64,000 nt of DNA from Amycolatopsis pretoriensis (lineage in GTDB: Bacteria > Actinomycetota > Actinomycetes > Mycobacteriales > Pseudonocardiaceae). Every line of letters begins with the position of its first letter. Position 1 is the stretch's first letter. A program made the position numbers and the translations under genes. Shown one piece after another: positions 32,795-42,493 of the stretch. The stretch spans positions 310,001 to 374,000 of the forward strand of contig NZ_FNUJ01000002.1 in assembly GCF_900107925.1 (NCBI RefSeq), written 5' to 3'. A model generated the notes under the pieces. That model had not been told where the DNA came from. It worked only from the letters and a program-made list of their open reading frames with translations, and made no database searches.

Positions 32795-33955
32795 TCAGGC
32801 CAGGTCGGGGATCAGCTCGCCGATCAGCCGGATGCTCTTCAGCACCTTGTCGTGCGGGATGCCGCCGATCTGCTGGAGGCACATCATCCGGTCGATGCCC
32901 AGCTCGGCGTACGCGCGCAGCTTCTTGCGGCACGTCTCCGGGCTGCCCACGATCAGCGAGTCCTGCGCGCTCAGCACCTCGAACACCTCCTCGTCCGGGA
33001 CCTGCTCGCCCTGCAGGATCCGGGCGATGAGGAGGTTCGCCTCCGACGGTGCGTTCGCCGCCTCGCCGCGCAGGAAGTCGCCCGTCAGGCCCGGGGACTT
33101 CACCAGCTCTTCGTTGCGGGCGTTGGCGCGCACGAACTCCGTGGCCGCTTCGAAGAACGTCAGTGCCGTCACCGTGTACCACGCCGCCGCGGCCGCCGCG
33201 CCGTTGCGCATGGCCTCATCGTCGGTGTCCGCGCAGTGGACGAACGTGAAGAAGCCGACCTGGTCGTTGACGAACGCCCCGACCGGGTCGGTGCACGCGG
33301 CGGCCGCCGCGCGGTACAGGCCGACCAAGCGGCCCGCGCGTTCGAGGGACTCCCACATGGTCGTCCCGAGCACGCCCACGCCGCGGCGGCCGGCCTCCTC
33401 GAACGACGCCGGGCTCGCCGCCGCCTGCCAGAGCGGCGGGTGCGGCTTCTGCAGCGGCTTCGGTCCGATCCCGACGCCGTCGACGCGGTAGGCGTCGCTC
33501 TCGTGGGTGAACCGTTCGGAGGTCCACATCTTCGGCACCATCTCGAAGGCCTGCTGCGTCTGGGCGCGCGCGTCGTCGGGCTCGATGCCGAACAGGCGCC
33601 ACTCGGGGATCGTCGACCGGGTCAGCCCCAGTTCGACGCGCCCGCCGCTGAGGTGGTCGAGCGTCGCGGCCCGCTCGGCGACGCGGATGGGGTGGTTGAA
33701 CCGCCCGGGCGCGAGCACGGCGGAGTGCCCGAGCCGGATCCGGCTGGTCCGCTGCGAGAGAGCGGCGAGCATCAGTTCGGGCGCGGAGGAGAGGCTGAAC
33801 TCCCCCGCGCCGTGGTGCTCGACCTGCCACCAGCACCCGTAACCCAGCTCGTCGGCGAGGACGGCCTGTTCGATGGCTTGCCGGAACCGCAGCTGTTCGT
33901 GCCCTTCGGGCCAGGGCCGCGGGTTCTGGATCTCGTTGAACAGGTCAATCTTCAT
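32795..33955 (-). CDS. luciferase-like (LLM) flavin-dependent monooxygenase
   Basis: 386 residues with the alkanal-monooxygenase type barrel: [20 protein letters not shown] near residue 42, [35 protein letters not shown] and [20 protein letters not shown] near the end. It would oxygenate or oxidise an organic substrate with reduced flavin. It converges with the catabolic operon across a hairpin, so it is probably a separate unit; a role in the same pathway is possible but unsupported. Confidence 0.85.
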   Translation of the reverse strand: MKIDLFNEIQNPRPWPEGHEQLRFRQAIEQAVLADELGYGCWWQVEHHGAGEFSLSSAPELMLAALSQRTSRIRLGHSAVLAPGRFNHPIRVAERAATLDHLSGGRVELGLTRSTIPEWRLFGIEPDDARAQTQQAFEMVPKMWTSERFTHESDAYRVDGVGIGPKPLQKPHPPLWQAAASPASFEEAGRRGVGVLGTTMWESLERAGRLVGLYRAAAAACTDPVGAFVNDQVGFFTFVHCADTDDEAMRNGAAAAAAWYTVTALTFFEAATEFVRANARNEELVKSPGLTGDFLRGEAANAPSEANLLIARILQGEQVPDEEVFEVLSAQDSLIVGSPETCRKKLRAYAELGIDRMMCLQQIGGIPHDKVLKSIRLIGELIPDLA

Positions 33956-34094
33956 CCACGGCTCCTCTTCGTCGGGTCACCGCAGAGTCAGTCTCCGAGA
34001 GCTACTGGGTCGTTACGGATGGTCACCCGGACGGAGCAGCTTGGCCACCAGCCCGCCCCGGTGGCACGCTTTCCGCGGAACGAAAGGCGTCGCC

Positions 34095-35651
34095 ATGGCC
34101 ATCCAGCCGAAGGGGCCGCGGCGGGCGGAGGTGCTCGCCGCTCTTTCGCTCGCCATCGATCTCGGGCTCGGGCAGCCCATGGAGCACATGCTGCGGTCCG
34201 CGCTCATCGCCACCCGGCTCGCCGATCGGCTCGGGCTCGACGACGAACAGCGCGGCACCACCTACTACGCCACCCTCGTCGCCTGGATCGGCTGTCACGC
34301 CGACTCGCACGAACTCGCCGCCTGGTTCGGCGACGACATCGCCTTCCGGTCCGCCACCTACCGCGTCGACTGGGCCGGGCTGCCCTTCCTGCGCCTGCTC
34401 GCCGCGCACGCCGGCCGCGATCGGACGCCCGTCGCGCGCGGGATCGTCGCGGCGGCCTTCCTCCTCCACGCCCGCGGGCGGCTCGCCGAGCTCATCCACT
34501 CGCACTGCTCCTCCGCCGGGCGGCTCGCGGACCGGCTGGGGCTCGACGAGGCCGTCGCCCGGGCGCTGGCCGGCACCTTCGAACGCTGGGACGGCAGCGG
34601 CCTGCCCGCCGGCGCCCGCGGTGACCGGCTGCCGATCGAAGTGCGGGTCGTGCACCTCGCCGAGGTCGCCGAGGTCCACCTGCGTCGCGGTGGCGTCGCC
34701 GCGGCACGAGCCATGGCGCGGGCCCGCAGCGGCCGCCAGTTCGACCCCGCCGTCGTCGCCGCCTTCACCGGCGCCGCAAGCGAAATCCTGGACGGACTGC
34801 TCGACGACGACGTCTGGACGGCCGCCCTCGACCAGGCCCCCGACCGCGACCGGACGCTCACCGACGACGAGCTCGACGACCTGCTCACCGCGATCGGCGA
34901 CTTCGCCGACCTCAAGTGCCCCTTCGCGATCGGGCACTCGCGCGGGGTCGCCGACCTCGCCGCCGAAGCCGCGCGCCACAGTGGGCTCCCGGAGCCCGAC
35001 GTCCGGCTCGTGCGGCGGGCCGGGCTGGTGCACGACCTCGGCCGGATGGGCGTGCCCAACAGCATCTGGGAGAAGCCCGGCCCGCTGACCGAAGCCGAGC
35101 GGGAACGCGTCCGGCTGCACCCCTACCTGACCGGCCGGATCCTGCGCCGGGTCACCGGGCTGGAGCAGGTCGCCGCGGTCGCCGCCGCGCACCACGAACG
35201 GCTCGACGGCTCCGGCTACCCGCTCGGCGCGGCCGGCGCGGCACTGACGCCGCACGCGCGGCTGCTCGCCGCCGCCGACGTCTACCACGCGCTGCGCGAA
35301 CCGCGGCCGCACCGCCCGGCGCGCGACGCCGTCGACGCGGCCGAGATCCTGCGGCAGCAGGCGCGGGAGTCCCGATTGGACGCTCACGCCGTCGACGCCG
35401 TGCTGCTCGCGGCCGGGCACGCGCGCCGCCGGACGTCCCACCCCGCCGGGCTGACCAGCCGTGAGGTCGAGGTGCTGCGGCTGCTCGCCGGCGGCGGGTC
35501 GAACCGGGAGATCGCGGGGACGCTGTCGATCAGCGAGAAGACGGTCCGCAACCACGTCGAGCACATCTACGCGAAGGCCGGCGTGTCCAACCGGACCGGC
35601 GCCGGGCTGTTCGCGCTCGAACACGGCATCGCCGGCCTGCCCGGAAGATGA
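34095..35651 (+). CDS. HD/HD-GYP phosphohydrolase fused to LuxR DNA-binding domain
   Basis: 518 residues from the ATG at 34095 behind GAAAGG. The N-terminal part (about 15-200) is a degenerate HD-like domain with [12 protein letters not shown]. The second (about 265-430) has [25 protein letters not shown] and [10 protein letters not shown], matching HD-GYP c-di-GMP phosphodiesterase signatures apart from small changes. The C-terminal LuxR helix-turn-helix (about 455-510) reads [15 protein letters not shown] and [19 protein letters not shown]. It may couple a hydrolase or sensing domain to transcription; targets are unknown. Confidence 0.85.
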   Translation: MAIQPKGPRRAEVLAALSLAIDLGLGQPMEHMLRSALIATRLADRLGLDDEQRGTTYYATLVAWIGCHADSHELAAWFGDDIAFRSATYRVDWAGLPFLRLLAAHAGRDRTPVARGIVAAAFLLHARGRLAELIHSHCSSAGRLADRLGLDEAVARALAGTFERWDGSGLPAGARGDRLPIEVRVVHLAEVAEVHLRRGGVAAARAMARARSGRQFDPAVVAAFTGAASEILDGLLDDDVWTAALDQAPDRDRTLTDDELDDLLTAIGDFADLKCPFAIGHSRGVADLAAEAARHSGLPEPDVRLVRRAGLVHDLGRMGVPNSIWEKPGPLTEAERERVRLHPYLTGRILRRVTGLEQVAAVAAAHHERLDGSGYPLGAAGAALTPHARLLAAADVYHALREPRPHRPARDAVDAAEILRQQARESRLDAHAVDAVLLAAGHARRRTSHPAGLTSREVEVLRLLAGGGSNREIAGTLSISEKTVRNHVEHIYAKAGVSNRTGAGLFALEHGIAGLPGR

Positions 35652-35717
35652 GGCATCCGCCCCATGCGCGCACGGGCGGGCGGACACGAGGCTGAGGCCC
35701 GTCGAAAGGAGCCCGCC

Positions 35718-36083
35718 ATGCCCACCCGAGCCGTCGTCAGCCTCACCACCGGACTCGAAGACCCCGAGAAGGTCACCGTCGCGTTCCTCGTCGCGGTCGG
35801 CGCCGCCGAACAGCACCGCGAGACCCTGATGTTCCTCACCAAGGAGGCGGTCCGCCTCGCCCTCGACGGGTTCGCCCGGGCGACGGCCTGCGAGGGCTGC
35901 CCGCCGCTGGCCGACCTCGTCAAGCGCTACGAAGCCGCGGGCGGCCGGTTCCTGGTCTGCCCGATCTGCTTCACCGCCCGCCACCTCGCCGACGACGGCC
36001 TGGTCGCCAACGCCTCCCTCGGCGGCACCGTGCCGATGTGGGAGTGGATCGGCGACGAACCCGTCACGACGTTCAGCTACTGA
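35718..36083 (+). CDS. DsrE-family protein
   Basis: 121 residues from the ATG at 35718 after AAAGGAG. The fold follows DsrE/DsrF-like proteins: VSLTTGLEDPEKVTVAFLVA at the first strand-helix, then FLTKEAVRLAL. Cysteines occur in TACEGCPP (near 56-59) and LVCPICFTA (near 78-81) and could act in sulfur relay or disulfide chemistry. The actual partner is unknown. Only 4 nt separate it from the following SnoaL-like gene, suggesting co-transcription. Confidence 0.78.
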   Translation: MPTRAVVSLTTGLEDPEKVTVAFLVAVGAAEQHRETLMFLTKEAVRLALDGFARATACEGCPPLADLVKRYEAAGGRFLVCPICFTARHLADDGLVANASLGGTVPMWEWIGDEPVTTFSY

Positions 36084-36087
36084 CGCC

Positions 36088-36459
36088 ATGACCACCGCAG
36101 GCGAGAAGTTCGCCCACGCCCTCGCGGCCCGAGACTCCGCCGGGCTGCACGCGGTCCTGGCCGGTGAAGTCGACTTCGCCGCGCTGACCCCGGGCCGCCA
36201 CTGGAACGCCACCGATCCCGCGGAGATCGTCGACGACGTGATCTTCGGCCGCTGGTTCGGCCCCGACCGGACGATCCACGAGCTGTGCTCGGTCACCACC
36301 GGCCGGGTGGCCGACTGCGAGCGCGTCACCTACCGGCTGCGGGTCGAGCGCGACGGCGCCGACCACCTCGTCGAGCAGCAGGCGTACTACACCGTGCGAA
36401 ACGGCGAAATCGGCTGGCTGCGCGTCCTCTGCTCCGGCTACCGGCCGCTCGCCGGCTGA
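36088..36459 (+). CDS. SnoaL-like (NTF2-fold) protein
   Basis: 123-residue NTF2-like protein with FAHALAARDSAGLHAVLAGE at the start, WNATDPAEIVDDVIFGRWF in the middle and EQQAYYTVRNGEIGWLRVLC at the end. These segments outline the cone-shaped fold. No catalytic acid/base is certain. It follows the DsrE-like gene by 4 nt and probably shares its transcript. Function unknown. Confidence 0.75.
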   Translation: MTTAGEKFAHALAARDSAGLHAVLAGEVDFAALTPGRHWNATDPAEIVDDVIFGRWFGPDRTIHELCSVTTGRVADCERVTYRLRVERDGADHLVEQQAYYTVRNGEIGWLRVLCSGYRPLAG

Positions 36460-36500
36460 GAATCCGATCACGTCGGCGTGGCTCACCGCGCCGCGGGGCC

Positions 36501-36541
36501 GTCCGCCTGCCATCCTCTTGCGGTCAGGAAGACAGGCGGAC
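36501..36541. promoter_or_regulatory. 9-bp inverted repeat overlapping the leader of the GlsB-like gene
   Basis: GTCCGCCTG at 36501-36509 pairs with CAGGCGGAC at 36533-36541 around a 23-nt interval. The right arm runs into the CGGAGG ribosome-binding site of the gene starting at 36552. It may be an mRNA leader structure that limits translation, or simply a protein-binding site. Confidence 0.3.
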
Positions 36542-36551
36542 GGAGGCACCC

Positions 36552-36818
36552 GTGGGCATCATCAGCTGGATCGTGCTCGGGCTCATCGCGGGGTTGATCG
36601 CGAAGGCCCTCATGCCGGGCAAGGACCCGGGTGGCTGCATCATCACGATCCTGCTCGGCATCGGCGGCGCGTTCGTCGGCGGCTGGGTCGGCAAGACCCT
36701 CTTCCACACGGATCTCGGCACGTTCTTCGATCTCCGCACGTGGGGCCTGGCGATCCTCGGCGCGCTGATCATCCTGGTGATCTACCGGATGGCCTTCGGC
36801 CGCAGCCGCCGCGACTAG
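36552..36818 (+). CDS. GlsB/YeaQ/YmgE-type stress-associated membrane protein
   Basis: 88 residues from a GTG start after CGGAGG. Three glycine-rich hydrophobic helices are visible (IISWIVLGLIAGLIAKALMP, CIITILLGIGGAFVGGWVG and the C-terminal AILGALIILVIYRMAFG), the pattern of the transglycosylase-associated/GlsB family. These small membrane proteins are induced by general stress in many bacteria; the biochemical role is unknown. Confidence 0.88.
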   Translation: MGIISWIVLGLIAGLIAKALMPGKDPGGCIITILLGIGGAFVGGWVGKTLFHTDLGTFFDLRTWGLAILGALIILVIYRMAFGRSRRD

Positions 36819-36825
36819 CCGAGCC

Positions 36826-37917
36826 TCAGTTCAGGCTCACGCCGTAGGCGCTCATCGCCTCGCCGACCGGCTGGAAGAACGACGTCCCGGTGCCCTTGCC
36901 GGACGTGATGCCGAGGCCGACGCTGCCGGCGAACAGGCAGCCGCCCGAGTCGCCCGGGTTGACCAGCGCGTCGGTCTGGATCAGCTGGGACACCGAGCCC
37001 TCGGCGTAGTTCACGGTCACGTTCGTGCGCGTGACCGAGCCCGACGTCAGGTGCGTGGTGCTGCCGCTCTTGCTGATCCGCTGGCCGACCGTCGCGGTGC
37101 CGGCCGAGCTGATCCGCTGCGTCGAGCCGTTCCACAGGGTGACCGCGCCGGGGGCGCTGCCGGTGGTGTTGCGGATCAGGCCGTAGTCGTTGCCCGGGAA
37201 GCTCGACCCCTGCGACGGGCCGACGTTCCACTGCGACACCGCACGAGTGCAGTGCCCGGCGTCGAGGATGTAGTTCTGGCCGCCGCGGTTGGTGTTGAAG
37301 CCGACCGAGCAGCGCGTGCCGCCGCCGGTGATGGCCTCGCCGTTGTAGATCGCGGTGTGCATCTCGCCCGCGACCCGTTCGACCCGGACACGGTCGCCGA
37401 GCGACGCGGCCGCCGTCAGCAGCGAGTCGGTGCCCTTGGCCGCGTCCGCGACCGTCAGCACGACCTGGTTGGACTTCGGGTCGAGCCCGACCGAGGTGTG
37501 CGCGACCGCGGGCAGCGCCTGCAGGGCGTTCTGCGCGCCCGCGAGCGCCGCGCTCGAGTGCTTGACGACCCGGGCCTGCGCGCCCGACGCGGTGACCCGG
37601 TCGGCGGCGGCCTGGTCGAGCACGTTCACCACGGGCTTCGCGGCGGCGTCGAGGTAGCCGTCGACCGCCTGCGCGCCGAGCGCGGCGGTGACCTGGTGCA
37701 GGGTTTCGACGCTCGCGGACTGCGTTCGCAGCAGCGCGACCGCGGCGGACTCGCTGACGCCGGCCTCCGCGGCGAGGGACGCGACGGCGTCGCGCTGGAC
37801 GTCGGGTGAGTAGCCGTCGATGGTGACCGCGCCGGCCGGGCTCGTCAGGAAGCCGGCGACCGCGGCGGTGGCCACCAGCGCGGTGGCGCTGCGGGCGAGC
37901 AAGTGTCTTGTGCGCAT
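36826..37917 (-). CDS. secreted streptogrisin-like serine protease (S1E/alpha-lytic type)
   Basis: 363 residues from the ATG at 37917 with a GAAAGCGAG leader. A signal peptide (to about residue 32) is followed by an alpha-lytic-protease-type pro-region (about 35-170) needed for folding. The mature protease starts near AIYNGEAI. The catalytic triad is His in DAGHC near 223, Asp in GNDYGLI near 243 and Ser in NPGDSGGC near 323, with paired Cys around them. It degrades extracellular protein after self-processing. The gap to the next gene (37918-38162) shows nothing notable. Confidence 0.93.
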   Translation of the reverse strand: MRTRHLLARSATALVATAAVAGFLTSPAGAVTIDGYSPDVQRDAVASLAAEAGVSESAAVALLRTQSASVETLHQVTAALGAQAVDGYLDAAAKPVVNVLDQAAADRVTASGAQARVVKHSSAALAGAQNALQALPAVAHTSVGLDPKSNQVVLTVADAAKGTDSLLTAAASLGDRVRVERVAGEMHTAIYNGEAITGGGTRCSVGFNTNRGGQNYILDAGHCTRAVSQWNVGPSQGSSFPGNDYGLIRNTTGSAPGAVTLWNGSTQRISSAGTATVGQRISKSGSTTHLTSGSVTRTNVTVNYAEGSVSQLIQTDALVNPGDSGGCLFAGSVGLGITSGKGTGTSFFQPVGEAMSAYGVSLN

Positions 37918-38162
37918 GCCGGTACTCGCTTTCACGGGGAGACCGGCACGAGGGATGGCCGCGCCGGTGGGGTCGGGTGATCCGGTGCGCCCGAGCGTGA
38001 TCCCGTGGCACTGCCCGCGGTACCGACTTTCGTCGTACAGGACAAAAGATAGGTACCGGGCATTTCGGACTTCCACTCGAGCCCGCACAGTAACCCGGCA
38101 GCGAAGCGGACCAGTGCCCCACCGCGGTCCGCTCGACCGTCCACTTGCGACAGACCGGCGGC

Positions 38163-38984
38163 TCAACCCCTTGGCGGCGACGGCCAAGCGATGTCGTCGA
38201 TCGTCAAGAAGGGCTCACCGGCCACGACCGCCGGGGTGATCCCGGTGAACGCCCGGACGTCCCGGTGCAGGTGGGACTGGTCGGCGTAGCCGGCGTCGGC
38301 CGCGACGCGGGCCGGGTCCCCGCCCGCGACCAGGCGGTGGACGGCGTCGTCGAAACGGACGAGCCGCGCCGCGCGCTTCGGCGGCAGCCCGGTCTGCGCC
38401 TGGAACCGGGACCACAGGCGCTTGCGGCTCCAGCCGACCTCGGCGGCCAGCTCGTCGACGCGGACCCGGCCGCGGGTGCGGACCATCCGGTGCCAGGCCC
38501 ACGCGACCTCGCGGTCGGCTTCCGGGCCGGTCTCGCCGCGGCGGGCGAGCAGCGCGTCGGTCAACGCGAACCGCTCGTCCCACGACGAAATCTCGCTCAG
38601 CCGCTCGGCGAGCCGGGCCGCTTCCCGGCCCCACAGGTCGTCCAGGGTCACGAACCCGGCCAGCTCGCCGGGGCGGACGCCGAGGACCGCGCCCGCGGCC
38701 ACCGGCGGCAGGCGGACCTGCACGCAGGCGAAGTCCGCCGCGTGCGTGATGCGCGTCGTGCCGAAACCGAGCCCGGCGACGACGCTCCCCCGCTGCCGGC
38801 GGCCGGCGGCGTCGGCCACAGCGACGCTCCCGGTCCCGAAGATCACGGCCAGTGTCACGGCCGGGGGCGGGATCAGCCGGAGGCCGGCCGGGGTGCGGCC
38901 GCGGTCGCGGAAGCCCGCCATCGCCGCCCCGGCGACCCGGCCGGGGCGCACCGGACGGGCGATGTCCCACAGCGCCTCGGCCAT
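38163..38984 (-). CDS. AraC family transcriptional regulator
   Basis: 273 residues. The C-terminal AraC/XylS DNA-binding domain (about 165-260) has two helix-turn-helix segments: VDELAAEVGWSRKRLWSRFQ and ARVAADAGYADQSHLHRDVR. The N-terminal half (about 1-140) is a cupin-like sensor region with no clear ligand motif. It is divergent from an alpha/beta-hydrolase gene across 64 nt, which is its most likely target. Confidence 0.9.
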   Translation of the reverse strand: MAEALWDIARPVRPGRVAGAAMAGFRDRGRTPAGLRLIPPPAVTLAVIFGTGSVAVADAAGRRQRGSVVAGLGFGTTRITHAADFACVQVRLPPVAAGAVLGVRPGELAGFVTLDDLWGREAARLAERLSEISSWDERFALTDALLARRGETGPEADREVAWAWHRMVRTRGRVRVDELAAEVGWSRKRLWSRFQAQTGLPPKRAARLVRFDDAVHRLVAGGDPARVAADAGYADQSHLHRDVRAFTGITPAVVAGEPFLTIDDIAWPSPPRG

Positions 38985-39048
38985 GGCTCCAAGCTACGCG
39001 GAACATTCGTCCAAGCCGGCGGCCCGGCCGCCCGGGCAGGCTCGGCGC

Positions 39049-39852
39049 ATGACGAACCTGCACGTGACCGACGACGGTCCCCGCGACGCCCCGCCCCTCC
39101 TCCTCGTCCACGGATCCGCCTCGTCGGTCCGGTCCTGGGACGCCCTGCTGCCCCTGCTCACCGAGCACCACCGCGTGGTCCGGGTCGACCTGCTCGGGCA
39201 CGGCTCCTCGGCCAAGCCGGCCGACGCCGGCTACGGCGTCCCCGAGCAGGCCCACCGGGCCGGGGCCGAGCTGGACCGGCTCGGCATCGGGCACGCCGTC
39301 GTCGCCGGCCACTCCACCGGCGGGCTGGTCGCGACCGCGCTGGCCGAGGAGCGGCCCGGCCTGGTGACCGGGCTCGTGCTGGTGAACACGGGACCGGCCA
39401 TGGACACCTACATCGGCCCGCAGACGGCGTTCGGACCGCGGCAGTGGGCGGCGCTGACCGACGAGCAGGTCCGCGACGCTATGAGTTCCGCGTTCAGGCC
39501 CGGCTACGTCGCCCCGGCGACGCTCGTGGCGGACGTGCGCGGGATGACCTTCGAGGGGTTCACCGCGGCCCAACGCGGAGCCGTCGAATTTCTGATGCGG
39601 CAACCGGTCCCGGAGCGGCTGACGGCGCTGGGCAAGCCGGTGCTGGTGCTCTTCGGCGAGGACGACCGGCGCTGGCGGCCTTCGACGTCTCTCGCGGCCT
39701 ACCGGGCCGTGCCGGGCGCGCGGGTCGTGCCGCTGGCCGGCGTCGGCCACTCCCCGATCCTCGAAGACCCGGCGGCGACCGCCGGGGCACTGCTGGCGTT
39801 CACCGGGTCGCCGACGCTGAACAGGCAGAGTTCGGCCAGTCCGCGCACGTAA
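39049..39852 (+). CDS. alpha/beta-fold hydrolase
   Basis: 267 residues from the ATG at 39049. Fold landmarks are LLLVHGSASSVRSWD (oxyanion region), nucleophile Ser in AGHSTGG near residue 88, acid in FGEDDRR near 205 and His in GVGHSPI near 235. It could be an esterase, haloalkane dehalogenase-like enzyme or epoxide hydrolase; the sequence does not decide. It is divergent from the AraC gene, which probably controls it. Confidence 0.88.
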   Translation: MTNLHVTDDGPRDAPPLLLVHGSASSVRSWDALLPLLTEHHRVVRVDLLGHGSSAKPADAGYGVPEQAHRAGAELDRLGIGHAVVAGHSTGGLVATALAEERPGLVTGLVLVNTGPAMDTYIGPQTAFGPRQWAALTDEQVRDAMSSAFRPGYVAPATLVADVRGMTFEGFTAAQRGAVEFLMRQPVPERLTALGKPVLVLFGEDDRRWRPSTSLAAYRAVPGARVVPLAGVGHSPILEDPAATAGALLAFTGSPTLNRQSSASPRT

Positions 39853-39912
39853 CGGCCGGTGGCGGAGTCCGCGGCTCGAGGGAGATCCGCAAAAGCGGCG
39901 GTTTCGGGCCGA

Positions 39913-40332
39913 TCAGCCGGTGGCGAGCGAGATCTCCGTCGACTTGATCAGCGCGACCACCGCGGTGCCCGCTTCGAGGCCCAGCTCGGCGACGGCTTCC
40001 CGGGTGATCGACGCGGTGAGCTCACCGCCGTCGACGGCGACCTTGACGGTGGCCATCGCGCCTCCGGCCGTGACGGCGGTGACCCGGCCGGGCAGCTGGT
40101 TGCGGATGCTGATGCCGGTGACCGGTCCGGTGGCCAGCGACACCTCGGTCGACTTGACCAGCGCGCGCACCACCGTCCCTTCGGCGAGGGCGAGGTCCTC
40201 GACGGCCTCCCGCGTGACGGCGGCGGTGATCTCCTGCCCGCCGGACAGGCGCGCCTTCACGGTCGCCATCGCCTCGCCCGGGGTGACGGCCGAGACCGTC
40301 CCGTCGAGCTGGTTGCGGATGCTCAAACCCAT
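39913..40332 (-). CDS. molbindin: tandem TOBE/Mop domain protein
   Basis: 139 residues from the ATG at 40332; an upstream in-frame start adds only Arg/Pro-rich residues. Two Mop repeats of about 68 residues each begin LSIRNQLDGTV and ISIRNQLPGRV and both include the AMATVK and ITREAV segments and an end of KSTE(V/I)SLATG. Such di-Mop proteins bind molybdate or tungstate oxyanions in the cytoplasm for storage or homeostasis. No transporter genes are adjacent. Confidence 0.88.
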   Translation of the reverse strand: MGLSIRNQLDGTVSAVTPGEAMATVKARLSGGQEITAAVTREAVEDLALAEGTVVRALVKSTEVSLATGPVTGISIRNQLPGRVTAVTAGGAMATVKVAVDGGELTASITREAVAELGLEAGTAVVALIKSTEISLATG

Positions 40333-40469
40333 GCGCGGAACGGTAGCCGGGCGCCGGGGCCGCCGCAGCCCACGCGGGCGCAACCCTGCTCAGTACCCAC
40401 TTTCGAGTGCGCTCAAACAAGGGACGGCTCCGCCCACGCCGCCGGGACCCGGGTGGCAGGATGTGGCCG

Positions 40470-41270
40470 GTGAGCATGCGGACCAGGAACAACGTCGTCG
40501 AGACCGGGCGCGAAGACGGGCCGGTCGTGCTGCTCGCCCACGGGTTCGGCTGCGACCAGAACCTGTGGCGCCTCGTCGTTCCCGCCCTCGCCGAGCACTA
40601 CCGCGTCGTGCTGTTCGACCACACCGGCGCCGGGCGCTCGGACCTGTCCGCCTGGACCCCGGAGCGCTACGGCACCCTCGACGGCTACGCCGACGACGTC
40701 CTCGCCCTGTGCCGCGAACTCGACCTGACCGACGTCGTGCTCGTGGGGCACTCGGTCAGCGCGATGATCGCCGTCCTGGCCGCCAACCGCGAGCCGGCGC
40801 GGTTCGCCAAGCTGGTGCTGCTCACGCCGTCGCCGCGCTACCTCGACGACGACGGCTACCGCGGCGGGTTCAGCCGCGAGGACATCGACGAACTGCTCGA
40901 AGCGCTGGAGTCGAACTACCTCGGCTGGTCGGCGGCGATGGCGCCGGTGATCATGGGCAACCCGGACCGCCCGGAGCTGGGCGAAGAGCTGACGAACAGC
41001 TTCTGCCGCACCGATCCCGCCATCGCGCGGGTCTTCGCGCGCGCCACCTTCCTTTCCGACAACCGCGCCGACCTCGCCGAGGTCTCCGTGCCGACGCTGG
41101 TCGTCCAGTGCGCGCAGGACGCCATCGCGCCGCCCGAGGTCGGGCAGTTCACCCACGACCGGATCGCCGGCAGCCGGCTGGTGACGCTCGACGCGATCGG
41201 GCACTGCCCGCAGCTCAGCGCCCCCGGGGCCACCGCGGCCGCGATCACGGCGTTCGTGAGCGGCCCATGA
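40470..41270 (+). CDS. RsbQ-like alpha/beta hydrolase (energy-stress signalling)
   Basis: 266 residues from the GTG at 40470, 8 nt after AGGA; ATG codons at 40461 and 40476 are alternatives. The start RTRNNVVETG mirrors RsbQ. The nucleophile is S95 in VGHSVSA, with acid in CAQDAI near 214 and His in IGHCPQL near 246. In Bacillus, RsbQ is required by the PAS-phosphatase RsbP to signal energy stress. Here it overlaps exactly such a phosphatase gene (ATGA). It may hydrolyse or generate a small cofactor sensed by that PAS domain. Confidence 0.85.
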   Translation: MSMRTRNNVVETGREDGPVVLLAHGFGCDQNLWRLVVPALAEHYRVVLFDHTGAGRSDLSAWTPERYGTLDGYADDVLALCRELDLTDVVLVGHSVSAMIAVLAANREPARFAKLVLLTPSPRYLDDDGYRGGFSREDIDELLEALESNYLGWSAAMAPVIMGNPDRPELGEELTNSFCRTDPAIARVFARATFLSDNRADLAEVSVPTLVVQCAQDAIAPPEVGQFTHDRIAGSRLVTLDAIGHCPQLSAPGATAAAITAFVSGP

Positions 41271-42493
41271 TGTGCGGCGCCGGCGCGAACGGCCGGGAGG
41301 ACGCGGACCCGGCGTTTTCCGCACTGCTGGAGGACAGTGCGGAGGACCTCTACGAGAACGCCCCCTGCGGCTACCTTTCGACGATGCTCGACGGCACCAT
41401 CGCGAAGATCAACGCGACCCTGCTGGACTGGCTCGGCCACGAGCGCGAGGAGATCGTCGGGCGGCGGCGGTTCTCCGACCTGCTGACCGTCGGCGGCCGG
41501 CTCTACCACGAAACGCACTTCGCGCCGCTGCTGCGCATGCAGGGCGAGCTCGGCGGCGTCGCCTTCGAGCTGAAGACGGCGAGCGGCGCCCGGCTGCCGG
41601 TGCTGGTCACCTCCACGGTCAAGACCGGCTCCGACGGCGAGGCCCAGCTCATCCGCACCACGGTGTTCGACGCGCGCGACCGGCGCGCCTACGAACAGGA
41701 GCTGCTGCGGGCGCGCGACGAAGCCGAGCGGGAACGCGACCGCGTGCAGCGGCTGGCGCGGACGCTGCAGCAGACGCTGCTGCCGCCGGCGCCGGCCGAG
41801 GTGCCGGGCATGCAGGTGGCGGCGTACTACCACCCGGCGTCGGCCGACCAGGTCGGCGGCGACTTCTACGACCTGTTCCCGATCACCGGCGACACGTGGG
41901 GGTTCTTCCTCGGCGACGTCTCGGGCAAGGGCGCCCCGGCCGCGGTGGTGACGTCGCTGGCGCGCTACACGCTCCGGGCGGCCGCGGTCCACGACCCGGA
42001 CCCCACCGTCGCGCTCGACACCCTCAACACGGTGCTGCAGCAGCAGTTCCACAGCACCGATCCACGCTACTGCACGGTGGTCAACGGCCGCATCCGGCCG
42101 GACGGCGACCACGCGGCGGTCACCCTGGCCGGCGGGGGCCACCCACCGGCGTTGCTGATCCCGGCCGCCGGGCCCGCGCGGTTCCTGCCGCTGCGGGGCG
42201 GCCAGCTGGTCGGCGCCCTGCCCGGCGCGCGGTTCGTCTCGGCCGACGTGCACCTGGCGCCCGGCGACACGCTGCTGCTCTACACCGACGGGCTGACCGA
42301 AGCCCGCACGAACGGCCGTACCCGCTACAGCGAAGAACGGCTTCGCGAGGACCTGACCGGCCTGGCCCCGACGACCGCCCCGGCGGTGGTCGAGGCGGTC
42401 ACCACCCTGCTGGCCGGCTTCGGCGACGGCGTCGACGACGACACCGCCCTGCTGGCGTTCAGCATCCCCCTGCCCGGAGGCGATCAGCCATGA
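41267..42493 (+). CDS. RsbP-like PAS domain PP2C/SpoIIE phosphatase
   Basis: 408 residues. A PAS domain occupies about 25-145 (APCGYLSTMLDGTIAKINAT, LLDWLGHEREEIVG). A coiled linker (about 145-175) ends in LQQTLLPP. The SpoIIE/PPM phosphatase domain (about 190-405) has VGGDFYDLF, GDVSGKGAPAA and YTDGLTEAR, which supply the metal-binding Asp residues. It should dephosphorylate an anti-sigma factor antagonist, and the next overlapping gene encodes one. Regulated by the upstream RsbQ-like hydrolase by analogy to RsbQ-RsbP. Confidence 0.92.
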   Translation: MMCGAGANGREDADPAFSALLEDSAEDLYENAPCGYLSTMLDGTIAKINATLLDWLGHEREEIVGRRRFSDLLTVGGRLYHETHFAPLLRMQGELGGVAFELKTASGARLPVLVTSTVKTGSDGEAQLIRTTVFDARDRRAYEQELLRARDEAERERDRVQRLARTLQQTLLPPAPAEVPGMQVAAYYHPASADQVGGDFYDLFPITGDTWGFFLGDVSGKGAPAAVVTSLARYTLRAAAVHDPDPTVALDTLNTVLQQQFHSTDPRYCTVVNGRIRPDGDHAAVTLAGGGHPPALLIPAAGPARFLPLRGGQLVGALPGARFVSADVHLAPGDTLLLYTDGLTEARTNGRTRYSEERLREDLTGLAPTTAPAVVEAVTTLLAGFGDGVDDDTALLAFSIPLPGGDQP

